A stretch of 64,000 nt of DNA from an uncultured bacterium (GTDB lineage Bacteria > Verrucomicrobiota > Lentisphaeria > Victivallales > UBA1829). Both the position numbers and the translations under genes were made by a program. Numbering within the stretch: the stretch's first letter is position 1; each line of letters starts with the position of its first letter. Where the stretch lies: contig CACYHQ010000007.1 of NCBI GenBank assembly GCA_902774245.1, forward strand, positions 110,041 to 174,040, given 5' to 3'. A model generated the notes under the pieces. That model made no database searches. It worked only from the letters and a program-made list of their open reading frames with translations, and was not told the DNA's origin. Of this stretch, positions 24,541 to 32,011 are shown piece after piece.

Positions 24541-25579
24541 GCTGCGTTTCCTGTTCCTTCTTGCCTTTTCCGTCTTCTCCTTGCTGGCGCTCTCCGCCTG
24601 CGTTACGACGACCAGAGGTTCTTACGGAGAGATCGTCTACAGGATCGATTTCTCCCATCCGGACGAGACCGGAATGGCGGAAAAGAATATTGCCCGGACT
24701 CTGCGGCTTTCCGAGACTCGGGCTCTCCTGTTTTACGACTCGGCTTCCGAGGAACGCTCGTTTCGCCATATCCGTTTGAACAAGGCATTGGAAGCGGAAG
24801 GCCAGTATCTCGTCCGGGATGGCTTCGACGCGTCCTTCCCGAATGATTACGGGGCTGCGGAAGTCGAGCTCAGCGTTTTCCCGACTGCACGCTGCATGTT
24901 TGTCGCCTATCAGTGGCGCGATTATGAACCGGAAAAAATAGAACGTCCGGCGGATCGTGCCATAGCCGGATGCAACAGAGATATTGTCCTCAGGCTCGAA
25001 CAGGGCGGATTCAAGGTAAACAATGTTTCGCTGTGGAATCGGGACGAATCGATTATGGAGGCCGAATATAACAGATTGGGCGGGTACATGTATTTCGATG
25101 AAAACCGTACGCGGGAGTATTGCATCAGCTTCGAGGACGCCGGGCATAACGTCCCCTCGGAGATGGAGCTGAAGTCGATGTTGGACCGGGAGTTTTTCTT
25201 TACGACGGTTTTGAACATCGATTCGAAGTCCTGGGGGTATCGGTTCTTCTGTATGCTGGACCGTTTCCGCAACGTGCTGTTTTTCTATCACGTCAAAGAC
25301 AAAAAACTTCGCGTGATCGACCAGTATCAGGACAATACGGAGAATTATAAAAAGGTTGAAAACATCCTGCGGGAAAACGGTTATACGATCAAAAACATCA
25401 CGGAATCGACCTTTACCCCGACATTCAGCGATACGGAGTGGGTACCGGATCGTCAGGGAGAAGGAAACCCCTATCATTACTATTCGGTTCCGTTTATCAC
25501 GCGCAGATTCTTTTTCCGTGTCTACAAGGACGCTTATAAGGAAATCAGCCCGCTCGACCGGCCCCCCTCATCCCCTTAG
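24533..25579 (+). CDS. putative lipoprotein, two-lobed paralogue family, copy 2
   Basis: A 348-residue lipoprotein starting at ATG 24533, eight bases inside the end of copy 1. The signal peptide MNKLRFLFLLAFSVFSLLALSAC ends in a good lipobox (LSAC). The mature protein has GSYGEIVYRIDFSHPDE, then LEAEGQYLVRDGFDA, and in the second lobe ISFEDAGHNVPSEMELKSML, DRFRNVLFFYHVKDKKLRVI and ENGYTIKNIT. It is much closer to copy 3 than to copy 1. No enzyme motif is visible. Tandem duplication with divergence suggests a variable surface or immunity-like role, but this is only inference. Confidence 0.78.
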   Translation: MNKLRFLFLLAFSVFSLLALSACVTTTRGSYGEIVYRIDFSHPDETGMAEKNIARTLRLSETRALLFYDSASEERSFRHIRLNKALEAEGQYLVRDGFDASFPNDYGAAEVELSVFPTARCMFVAYQWRDYEPEKIERPADRAIAGCNRDIVLRLEQGGFKVNNVSLWNRDESIMEAEYNRLGGYMYFDENRTREYCISFEDAGHNVPSEMELKSMLDREFFFTTVLNIDSKSWGYRFFCMLDRFRNVLFFYHVKDKKLRVIDQYQDNTENYKKVENILRENGYTIKNITESTFTPTFSDTEWVPDRQGEGNPYHYYSVPFITRRFFFRVYKDAYKEISPLDRPPSSP

Positions 25580-25598
25580 CGTTTTGTGGTGATTTACA

Positions 25599-26717
25599 AT
25601 GAAAAAGCTACGTTTCCTGTTCCTTCTTGCCGTTTCCGTCTTTTCCGTGCCGCTATTCACTGGCTGCCTCGCGGTGACGCTGGTCGGTTTTGCCGTGCTT
25701 ACGATCGACGAGCAGTTCATGACCGAGAGCGATGGCGGTTCCTACGGAGAAATCGTCTACAGAATCGATTTTTCCCACCCGGACGACAGCCGGATGACGG
25801 AACAGAACATCGCTCAGGCCCTGCATCTGCCGGAGACACAGGCGCTTGAGTTTTTTGACCGTGCTACGGTGTATCGCTCGTACGATCACAAGTATTATGC
25901 CAGGATTACCGTGAATCGCTCATACAGGCATATCCGGCTGAACCGGGATTTGGAAGCGGAAGGGCAGTATATCGTCCGGGACGGCTTCGATGCGCCGTTT
26001 ACGGAATGCGACGGCGCGATGAAAGTCTGTCTCAGCGTCTTTCCGTCCGACCGCTGCATATTTGTCGCATACACATGGGACGATCGGAGCAATTTGACCC
26101 GTCCGGACGCCTCCGCCATGAACCGCTGCAACGATGCCATCGTCCGTCTGCTGGAACAGGACGGTTTCTCCGTAAACAAGGTCGCTCCGTTCCATCAGGA
26201 CATGGCAACGATCATAAAGAAAGACAGTCCCCTCCGATCTTTCTATTGGGATAACGACGAAGCGCGTGATATCTGTATTTCCTTCGAGGACGACGAGCAC
26301 AATGTTCCCTCGGAAATGGAGCTCAAGGCGATGCTGAACCGTGAGTTTTTCATCACGACGGCTTTGAACCTCGATTCGGAAGTCATGAAGTACCGGTTCT
26401 TCTGGATGCTGGACCGGTTCCGCAATGTGCTTTTCATCTATCACATCAAAGACAAAAAGCTTCGCGTGATCAACATGTATCAGGACAATACGGCGAATTA
26501 TCAGGCCGTCGAGAAGATACTGAAGGAACGGGGCTATACGATCAGGGAAGTCACCGAACGGACCTACCGGACGAACTTATCGGATCACCTCTTTGCCTTC
26601 TCCCATCCCTGGATAGGAGACCCCTATCATCCTGAAACCGTCCCTTTCCTTCTGCACATGTTCCTTCGCTCTGTCTATGAACGTGATTACATGTCAATCC
26701 GCCCGCTTGATCCCTGA
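25599..26717 (+). CDS. putative lipoprotein, two-lobed paralogue family, copy 3
   Basis: A 372-residue lipoprotein: MKKLRFLFLLAVSVFSVPLFTGC gives a signal peptide with lipobox FTGC. It matches copy 2 closely through SYGEIVYRIDFSHPDD, LEAEGQYIVRDGFDA, ISFEDDEHNVPSEMELKAML and DRFRNVLFIYHIKDKKLRVI, but carries an extra hydrophobic stretch (AVTLVGFAVLTI) right after the lipid-attachment Cys and a second insert near residue 90 (YDHKYYARITVNRS). The ATG at 25599 is 19 bases after the stop of copy 2. A CA-rich stretch of about 85 bases follows. Function unknown. Confidence 0.78.
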   Translation: MKKLRFLFLLAVSVFSVPLFTGCLAVTLVGFAVLTIDEQFMTESDGGSYGEIVYRIDFSHPDDSRMTEQNIAQALHLPETQALEFFDRATVYRSYDHKYYARITVNRSYRHIRLNRDLEAEGQYIVRDGFDAPFTECDGAMKVCLSVFPSDRCIFVAYTWDDRSNLTRPDASAMNRCNDAIVRLLEQDGFSVNKVAPFHQDMATIIKKDSPLRSFYWDNDEARDICISFEDDEHNVPSEMELKAMLNREFFITTALNLDSEVMKYRFFWMLDRFRNVLFIYHIKDKKLRVINMYQDNTANYQAVEKILKERGYTIREVTERTYRTNLSDHLFAFSHPWIGDPYHPETVPFLLHMFLRSVYERDYMSIRPLDP

Positions 26718-26802
26718 CCTGTCAACCTCACCACCCCCAGCCAACTAACCCCGACACCACACATCCAACCGAAACACAACAAAAAAAGGAACAATTACAA
26801 TC
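26718..26802 (+). other. G-poor, CA-rich leader before the small membrane protein gene
   Basis: This stretch is almost free of G and built from A/C runs (CCAACTAACC, ACACCACACATCC) and would be unstructured in RNA. It ends in AAAAAAAGGA, the ribosome-binding site for the ATG at 26803. A similar CA-rich leader precedes the sialate O-acetylesterase gene (61150-61222). Confidence 0.6.
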
Positions 26803-27159
26803 ATGAAATGGTTCGTCATCCTGTATCTTCCTATTCTGTGTATCTCGGTTTTCATCTTTCTCCGGGCATGGTACCGGTACCTCAATCTGAAGGAGGATTT
26901 CCGGAACATGCTCCCCGACAGTGAAAAAAAATGCGTCAACGCATATTTCAGATACCATCTTTATTATTACAGGTACGACAATTTGAGCAAAAAGATCAAG
27001 GACGAACTTGTGAGACGCTTTGAAACCCTCGCAAAATACGACAGGGAGAAAGCGGATCAGTTGATCCGTGCGGAAAAACGAATGTGGAGGTCCTTGATGG
27101 TGATGTCAGTAAGCCTCGCAATCGGATTATTCGCTTTCCTTCCCAAGATAATAAAATAG
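26803..27159 (+). CDS. small membrane protein, paralogue of the gene at 28362
   Basis: A 118-residue protein with a membrane helix at each end: residues 3-21 (WFVILYLPILCISVFIFL) and about 97-114 (LMVMSVSLAIGLFAFL). Between them is a charged cytosolic or periplasmic helix with YDREKADQLIRAEKRMW. It aligns along its length with the protein at 28362-28715 (shared YDxExAxQLIxAEK, LRAxxRxxxxKxxFxNxLP). Unknown family. A Sel1-repeat membrane protein gene lies between the two copies, suggesting a three-gene unit. Confidence 0.7.
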   Translation: MKWFVILYLPILCISVFIFLRAWYRYLNLKEDFRNMLPDSEKKCVNAYFRYHLYYYRYDNLSKKIKDELVRRFETLAKYDREKADQLIRAEKRMWRSLMVMSVSLAIGLFAFLPKIIK

Positions 27160-27195
27160 ACGTTATTAAACCCCATATTAAATGGAGATTCCGAC

Positions 27196-27285
27196 ATGAA
27201 ACGATTGGACGCAATGACGCTTCCCGAGCTGAACAAGCTGTACAAGAGATCGAGGCTTTTACATGAGCTGGGGATCCTTTCCATT
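27196..27285 (+). other. open N-terminal segment probably out of frame with the Sel1 gene
   Basis: ATG 27196 has a good ribosome-binding site (GGAG) and encodes MKRLDAMTLPELNKLYKRSR followed by LLHELG, a convincing amphipathic N-terminus. After about 29 codons the frame loses protein character, while the +1 frame (start 27263) continues with a membrane helix. It could be a leader peptide, a frameshifted true N-terminus, or a base error. Confidence 0.4.
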
Positions 27286-28264
27286 TCTGGTCTTCCTGCT
27301 GACCTCAGTTTTCGTCCTGTTCGGACTCCTGTCGGGCGCACAAATCTCGGGGATGGGGATCACGGTTCGCATCGGGGTTCAAACCATAAAGGTCGGCTCC
27401 CCGATCACGCTCCTGTTGATGCCCTGCCTTGGATTCGGCTACATGTTCCTGTACGCCCGCGACCGGAAGGCGCGTGTGTTCTTCTACATCTGGTCGGCGG
27501 TCGGCATTCTCCTTACGCTGGTTTCGATGACGAAGCTCCCGCAGAACCCGGTCGCACTTGTCCTGGATGTCGGCCTTGAGGTGATCTGTCTGGCGGTTTT
27601 CATTCAGGTCCTGCTTGCGGCCAGGTCCGATTATCTGTTCGGAGACGGATTCTTCACCCGCAAACAGCTCGCGCTGGCGTGCAGAAACAGGCGGAAAAAC
27701 ATTCCGTTTACGGACGAACAGCTCCCGGAAATAAAGCGGAATCCCGCGCTGGAGACGGCCGGCCTCGTTCTCGCCTATGTCAGCGAATTATGTATTGTTG
27801 TTTCCGCGGCCGTGTTTTTGACGGCAGGGGGCGGTCCCCGTCAAACCGAACTCTCCGCGGAGGAGCTCGCGAAGCGCATGGAAGCGGCGGAAAATGGCGA
27901 TGCCGAAGCGCAATGTGATCTCGCCAATCGTTATTTCCTCGGGGACGGGATCGAACACGACGAACAAAAAGCCGTCGAATGGTTCCAGAAATCCGCGGAA
28001 CAGGGGTACGCCGTCGCGGAATACGCGCTCGGCAACTGTTTTTTCGCGGGACGCGGCATCGAAAAGGATGAAGTGGAGGCGTTCAAGTGGTTCCTCAAGT
28101 CAGCCGAACACGGCTATGCCGTGGCACAGTATACGGTCGCCAGCTGCTATTTGGCGGGAAGAGGCGTATCCGTGAATAAAGAAGAATCCGTTCCATGGCT
28201 CCGCAAGGCCGCCGCCCAGGGCGAACCCAACGCAAAAGCGGCGCTCAAAAACCTTGGGCTTTGA
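27263..28264 (+). CDS. membrane protein with C-terminal Sel1 repeats
   Basis: A 333-residue protein. Residues 5-125 contain four hydrophobic helices (PFLVFLLTSVFVLFGLLSG, ITLLLMPCLGFGYMFLY, VFFYIWSAVGILLTLV, ALVLDVGLEVICLAVFIQVLL) and one more occurs at about 173-193. Residues 205-333 carry three to four Sel1-type repeats (GDAEAQCDLANRYFLGDGIE, AVAEYALGNCFFAGRGIEKD, AVAQYTVASCYLAGRGV). Sel1 repeats mediate protein-protein contacts. The start at ATG 27263 has GAGG seven bases upstream, but an in-phase-looking N-terminus begins at 27196 in another frame. It sits between two paralogous small membrane proteins. Specific function unknown. Confidence 0.75.
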   Translation: MSWGSFPFLVFLLTSVFVLFGLLSGAQISGMGITVRIGVQTIKVGSPITLLLMPCLGFGYMFLYARDRKARVFFYIWSAVGILLTLVSMTKLPQNPVALVLDVGLEVICLAVFIQVLLAARSDYLFGDGFFTRKQLALACRNRRKNIPFTDEQLPEIKRNPALETAGLVLAYVSELCIVVSAAVFLTAGGGPRQTELSAEELAKRMEAAENGDAEAQCDLANRYFLGDGIEHDEQKAVEWFQKSAEQGYAVAEYALGNCFFAGRGIEKDEVEAFKWFLKSAEHGYAVAQYTVASCYLAGRGVSVNKEESVPWLRKAAAQGEPNAKAALKNLGL

Positions 28265-28361
28265 GCTCAGACCCCGTGCCGCATGGAGAGCGTGAATCGT
28301 GAACAGGCAAGAACCCGCCGCATCGAACCGAACACGTCAATAACGAGGAGCGATAACGAAC

Positions 28362-28715
28362 ATGATTTGGCTTGTCATCCTGTATGTTCCCGTTATGGTA
28401 GTCTCGCTTTTCTTCTATCTCCGGGCTTTGTTCCGGTGGTTCCGAATCAAATGGTATTTCCAGAACACGTTACCCAATTGTGAAAATGAATGTATCAAGG
28501 TATTCCCCAGATACCCTCTTTTTTACTACAAAATGCGCCCTACGCCATGGAACAAAAGGATCGCGGAGGGCGTTGTGAGACGCAATGAAATCCTCATGAA
28601 ATACGACAAGGAAAACGCGGAACAGCTGATCTCCGCGGAAAAGGAACTGTACTGGTCCTGGAGCGCGGGCGCCATCGCGACGGGGATATTCGCCGTCTGC
28701 CTGATTATGAGATAG
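28362..28715 (+). CDS. small membrane protein, paralogue of the gene at 26803
   Basis: A 117-residue protein with terminal membrane helices (residues 3-22, WLVILYVPVMVVSLFFYL; about 95-114, WSAGAIATGIFAVCLIM) and a charged middle (MKYDKENAEQLISAEKELYW). It is clearly related to the 118-residue protein at 26803 in length, topology and motif. A GAGGAG ribosome-binding site lies 11 bases before the ATG. It is the last gene of the island; the convergent class II aldolase gene ends ten bases further on. Confidence 0.7.
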   Translation: MIWLVILYVPVMVVSLFFYLRALFRWFRIKWYFQNTLPNCENECIKVFPRYPLFYYKMRPTPWNKRIAEGVVRRNEILMKYDKENAEQLISAEKELYWSWSAGAIATGIFAVCLIMR

Positions 28716-28725
28716 CGGTCAGGCG

Positions 28726-30024
28726 TTATTCTCTGGGGAGGTCGAACGCGGTCACGAGGTCCTCCACCTGGGCGTCGGTGATCGGGCGGAGTCCGCCGAA
28801 CGACTGCGCCGCGATGGTCGCCTGTGCGCTGTAATCCGTGACTTCGAGGCGGTCGAACGCCTCCAGCGGGGTGCGTCCGCAGGTCAGTACGGCGTCGTTC
28901 CGCACGAGCACGACCGGATGGCGCGCCGAGAGTGTGCGCGCGACCGATTCGGGCGCGGCGAGGGCGTCGTCGAACGAGAACGCGGGCGTTTCGCGGAGCT
29001 GGATGAAGCTTTCCGGGATCACGCGCGGATTGAACTCGGCGTGGGAGATCAGGTAAGCGCCGATGGCGGGCGGATTCGCGGCGCAGACGGCGTTCAGCGC
29101 GGGCTGTGCGTCGAACACCGCCTTGAAGAACCACGTGCGCGGGTCGGGCGTCTTTCCCGCCTCAAATCTCGTGCCGTCGATGAGTACGAGCTCGTCGGGA
29201 CGGAGGTTCGCGCGGTCGCAGTCCGCGGGCGTGACCAGGAACTTTTCCCCCTCGATGCGGACCGCGTAGGACCCGGACGCGCCGGTGAAGAGTCTCTGGC
29301 GGACGCAGCGGCGGACGAGCGCGGCGGTCGTTGCGCGGAGTTCGAGCTCGGCGCTGGAACGCGGCCCCGGCGTGAACGCGGAGAAGGCGGCGTTCTTGTC
29401 TTCGGAATACGCGGCGATCTGGGCATCCGTGAGCGGTTTCGCCCCGCCGAGGAGCGATGCCTGATAGATGGTGCGCGCGCAGAAATCGAGCGTCTCGAAC
29501 CTCAGATAGGCCTCCAGCAGACTGTTCCCGCCGAGGCAGACGCCGTGGTTTTCCAGCACGACCGTGCGCGGTCCCTGCGCGAAGACGGCGGAGATCTTCC
29601 GCCCGAGCGCGTCGCTGCCCGGCACGTCGTAGGGCGCGAACCCGACGTCGCCGCAGAGGCGTTTCGTGCGCGGGAAGACGGCGGTGTCCGGGATCATCCC
29701 GGCGATGCTGAACGACACGAGCGCCGGGGGATGCGCGTGCAGGATCGCCTTCACGTCGCGGCACATCCTGAAGATGCCGCTGTGGAAGGGGTATTCGCAG
29801 GAGGGCTTGTGCGGCCCCTCGATGGAGCCGTCCGGGCGCACGAGCATGATGTCGGAGGGCCGGAGCGTGCCTTTGTCGATGCCGGACGGGCTGATCCACA
29901 TGTTGCCGTCCGGGTCGAGGACGGAGAGGTTGCCGCCGCTGGTCGTGGTCATGCCGTTCTCGTAGATGCGGTTCATGATGGCAACGATCTGTTCGGCGGG
30001 GTGGAGGTAATCGAAGGGTGTCAT
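28726..30024 (-). CDS. tandem class II aldolase/adducin-fold protein with a degenerate second domain
   Basis: A 432-residue protein made of two class II aldolase/adducin domains. The first (1-205) is complete: TTSGGNLSV, ISPSGIDKG, Glu77, the zinc-ligand pair HAH (96-98) in ILHAHPPALV, and ENHGV with His160, as in fuculose- or rhamnulose-phosphate aldolases. The second (215-425) keeps the fold (IEGEKFLVTPADCD) but has AANPP where HAHPP should be and VRNDAV where ENHGV should be, so the metal ligands are lost. It probably cleaves or epimerises a phosphosugar in the first domain and uses the second for structure or regulation. The substrate cannot be told. A thioesterase gene lies immediately upstream. 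Confidence 0.82.
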   Translation of the reverse strand: MTPFDYLHPAEQIVAIMNRIYENGMTTTSGGNLSVLDPDGNMWISPSGIDKGTLRPSDIMLVRPDGSIEGPHKPSCEYPFHSGIFRMCRDVKAILHAHPPALVSFSIAGMIPDTAVFPRTKRLCGDVGFAPYDVPGSDALGRKISAVFAQGPRTVVLENHGVCLGGNSLLEAYLRFETLDFCARTIYQASLLGGAKPLTDAQIAAYSEDKNAAFSAFTPGPRSSAELELRATTAALVRRCVRQRLFTGASGSYAVRIEGEKFLVTPADCDRANLRPDELVLIDGTRFEAGKTPDPRTWFFKAVFDAQPALNAVCAANPPAIGAYLISHAEFNPRVIPESFIQLRETPAFSFDDALAAPESVARTLSARHPVVLVRNDAVLTCGRTPLEAFDRLEVTDYSAQATIAAQSFGGLRPITDAQVEDLVTAFDLPRE

Positions 30025-30061
30025 GGCGTGCTCCGGTGGTGGAAAAAGGTGAGGTTGGGGA

Positions 30062-30478
30062 TCAGTCGTCGAAGAGCGGAGTCTCGGTGATGAATCCGGT
30101 CATGAGGCTGTGGGCGAGCAGACGGTTGTCCTCGTCGTAGACGTTCACGTCGAAGACGCCAGTGCGGCGGGTCTTCGAAACGAGCTTGGCGCGGGCGGTG
30201 AACTTCGCGCCGGGGGTGCCCTTGCCGGGTTTCAGGAACGCCGTGGTTGTGTTCATGCCGACTGCGCGGAGCCCGAAGGTGTGGATCGCGGCGGCGAACG
30301 CGAAGTCGGAGAGCGTGAAGAGCGCGCCGCCCATGATGATGCCCATGCCGTTGATGTGGCGGTCGGTGGCGGTCAGGACGGCTTCGCTGGTGCCTTCTCC
30401 GAGGCGGGTGATGACCATGCCGTTTTCCTTGGCGAAATGGTCGTTGTCGTTGAAGAATTTGAGAATGCGGTCGTACAT
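30062..30478 (-). CDS. PaaI-type hotdog thioesterase
   Basis: A 138-residue hotdog-fold protein of the PaaI/DUF4442 class: residues about 40-60 have HINGMGIIMGGALFTLSDFAF with the conserved catalytic Asp, then TTTAFLKPG and DVNVYDEDNRLLA. Such enzymes hydrolyse aryl- or acyl-CoA thioesters. Three in-frame ATGs occur (30493, 30484, 30478); I use 30478 because GGAG lies nine bases upstream of it. It probably shares a transcript with the aldolase-like gene 37 bases downstream. Confidence 0.82.
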   Translation of the reverse strand: MYDRILKFFNDNDHFAKENGMVITRLGEGTSEAVLTATDRHINGMGIIMGGALFTLSDFAFAAAIHTFGLRAVGMNTTTAFLKPGKGTPGAKFTARAKLVSKTRRTGVFDVNVYDEDNRLLAHSLMTGFITETPLFDD

Positions 30479-30580
30479 AAGCATTGTCTCCATGTGAAAA
30501 GGTAGTGATTTACCTTAACGCGAAAACGCCGAAAATCAAATCATTTTCCGAAAATACGCCCGAAAAAAGCGGAAAACGGG

Positions 30581-30608
30581 TTGCATTCTCGCGATTACGG
30601 ATTAAAGT
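30581..30608 (+). promoter_or_regulatory. promoter for the LysM gene
   Basis: TTGCAT (30581-30586), 16 bases, TAAAGT (30603-30608); an overlapping TATAGT is at 30608-30613. The start codon lies about 45 bases downstream. Confidence 0.4.
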
Positions 30609-30654
30609 ATAGTGCATGAATGCAGACCCACCCCCGAACCGAAGGAGCTTTTCC

Positions 30655-31287
30655 ATGAGATTTTCCGTCATATTGCTTTTCGCCGCGGCCGCGCTCGCCG
30701 CGCCGTTCGTTTCCGCTCAGACCGTGCAGCCCGCCGGTACGGCCGCACCTCAGACATCGACCGCCGCGACCGCATCCGGCGCAGCCACTGCCAATACCAA
30801 TACTGCCGCCGCCACTCGGACCGCTTCGACCGGGACCCGCCGCGATATCGTCTCCTACGTGGAAGAGCTCGCGGGGAACACTGCGGCCCAGCTCCGCGTG
30901 GTGCAGGACGAAAACGCCGAACTTGAGACGCGTGTGATCGCGCTGGAACGCAAGCTCGCGGAGCTTCAGGAGACGAATCAGAAGCTCCTGAACGAGATCG
31001 CAGTCGTGAAACGTCAGGCTTCCGCGGATGCCGACGCCCGCGAGGCGCAGATGAAGACGATCCTCAGCAAGATCGACAAGCTCGCTGCCACGCCGCCCCC
31101 GACCGTGACCGTCCCGACGCCCGTTTCGACCGAGGCCGAATACGATATCTACGAGGTGCAGAAGGGCGCGACGCTGTCCGTGATCGCGAAAGCCTACGAG
31201 GTGACCGTGCAGGACATCAAGAAGGCGAACAACCTGAAGAGCGACATGCTCCAGGTCGGTCAGAAGCTCAAGATCCCGAGAAAGTGA
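30655..31287 (+). CDS. secreted coiled-coil protein with C-terminal LysM domain
   Basis: A 210-residue periplasmic protein. Start ATG 30655 follows AAGGAG by seven bases and opens directly with a signal peptide (MRFSVILLFAAAALAAPFVSAQ, cleavage after SAQ). An Ala/Thr-rich low-complexity stretch (23-60) leads into a coiled coil (about 68-140) and a final LysM domain (about 162-210: YEVQKGATLSVIAKAYEV, IKKANNL, LQVGQKLKIP). LysM binds peptidoglycan GlcNAc. The architecture suggests a cell-wall-associated structural or division factor. Confidence 0.88.
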   Translation: MRFSVILLFAAAALAAPFVSAQTVQPAGTAAPQTSTAATASGAATANTNTAAATRTASTGTRRDIVSYVEELAGNTAAQLRVVQDENAELETRVIALERKLAELQETNQKLLNEIAVVKRQASADADAREAQMKTILSKIDKLAATPPPTVTVPTPVSTEAEYDIYEVQKGATLSVIAKAYEVTVQDIKKANNLKSDMLQVGQKLKIPRK

Positions 31288-31312
31288 TTTCCTCCTCGAA
31301 ATAGACACTTCC

Positions 31313-31999
31313 ATGCAGAAGAAAACGGAAAAGAAGCCATCCGTCGCGAAATACGAGTGGCGCAAGACGGAAAAGGCGTTTTATCTGCCGAAGGAAAACG
31401 GCCCGGTCGAAATCGATGTCCCCGAGATGAATTTCTTTGCCGTCGAGGGCGCGGGTTCGCCCGACAGCGAGGAGTTTCAGGCTGTTGTCGGTCTCCTGTA
31501 CACGCTTTCCTATACCGTCCGCATGATGCCGAAAAGCGGCTGGACGCCTCCTGGTTATCAGGAGTACACGGTGTTCCCGCTGGAGGGCGTCTGGCGGATG
31601 GACACGGACGCCTGGCAAGGCGGGGCGCTCGACAAGATGAAGCTCAAATACCGACTGATGATCCGTCAGCCGTGGTTTGTGACGCCGGACGTGGTGGCCC
31701 GCGCCATGGAGTCCGCCCGCAGGAAAGTCCCCGCCGACCTGCTCGAGCGCGCCTCGTTTGAGACGTTCACGGACGGTCCGTCCGTCCAGATGCTGCACGT
31801 CGGCCCGTACGACACTGAGCCGGAGTCCTTCGCGGCCATGAATGCCTTCCTGAAAGCGCACGGACTGGTCCGGGCGGAGCAGCAGCACCGCGAAATCTAT
31901 CTTTCCGACCCGAGACGGGTTTCCCCGGAGAAAAACAGAACGCTTCTCCGGTTTTTCCATTTGAACGCAGCGCCGGGCGCGCAGAACGCCGGACGCTGA
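31313..31999 (+). CDS. GyrI-like small-molecule-binding domain protein
   Basis: A 228-residue soluble protein of the GyrI-like/SOUL-related family. It opens AKYEWRKTEKAFYLPKENGP and IDVPEMNFFAVEGAGSPDSEEFQ, typical of the stand-alone GyrI-like proteins (YP_-type DUF), continues GLLYTLSYTVRMM, and has PLEGVWRMD and MLHVGPYDTEPESFAAM near the end. Members bind hydrophobic small molecules or cyclopropanoid toxins; this one has no DNA-binding domain. It sits 12 bases before an ABC exporter, suggesting a role in drug handling. Confidence 0.8.
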   Translation: MQKKTEKKPSVAKYEWRKTEKAFYLPKENGPVEIDVPEMNFFAVEGAGSPDSEEFQAVVGLLYTLSYTVRMMPKSGWTPPGYQEYTVFPLEGVWRMDTDAWQGGALDKMKLKYRLMIRQPWFVTPDVVARAMESARRKVPADLLERASFETFTDGPSVQMLHVGPYDTEPESFAAMNAFLKAHGLVRAEQQHREIYLSDPRRVSPEKNRTLLRFFHLNAAPGAQNAGR

Positions 32000-32011
32000 G
32001 AAAGCCGCATT

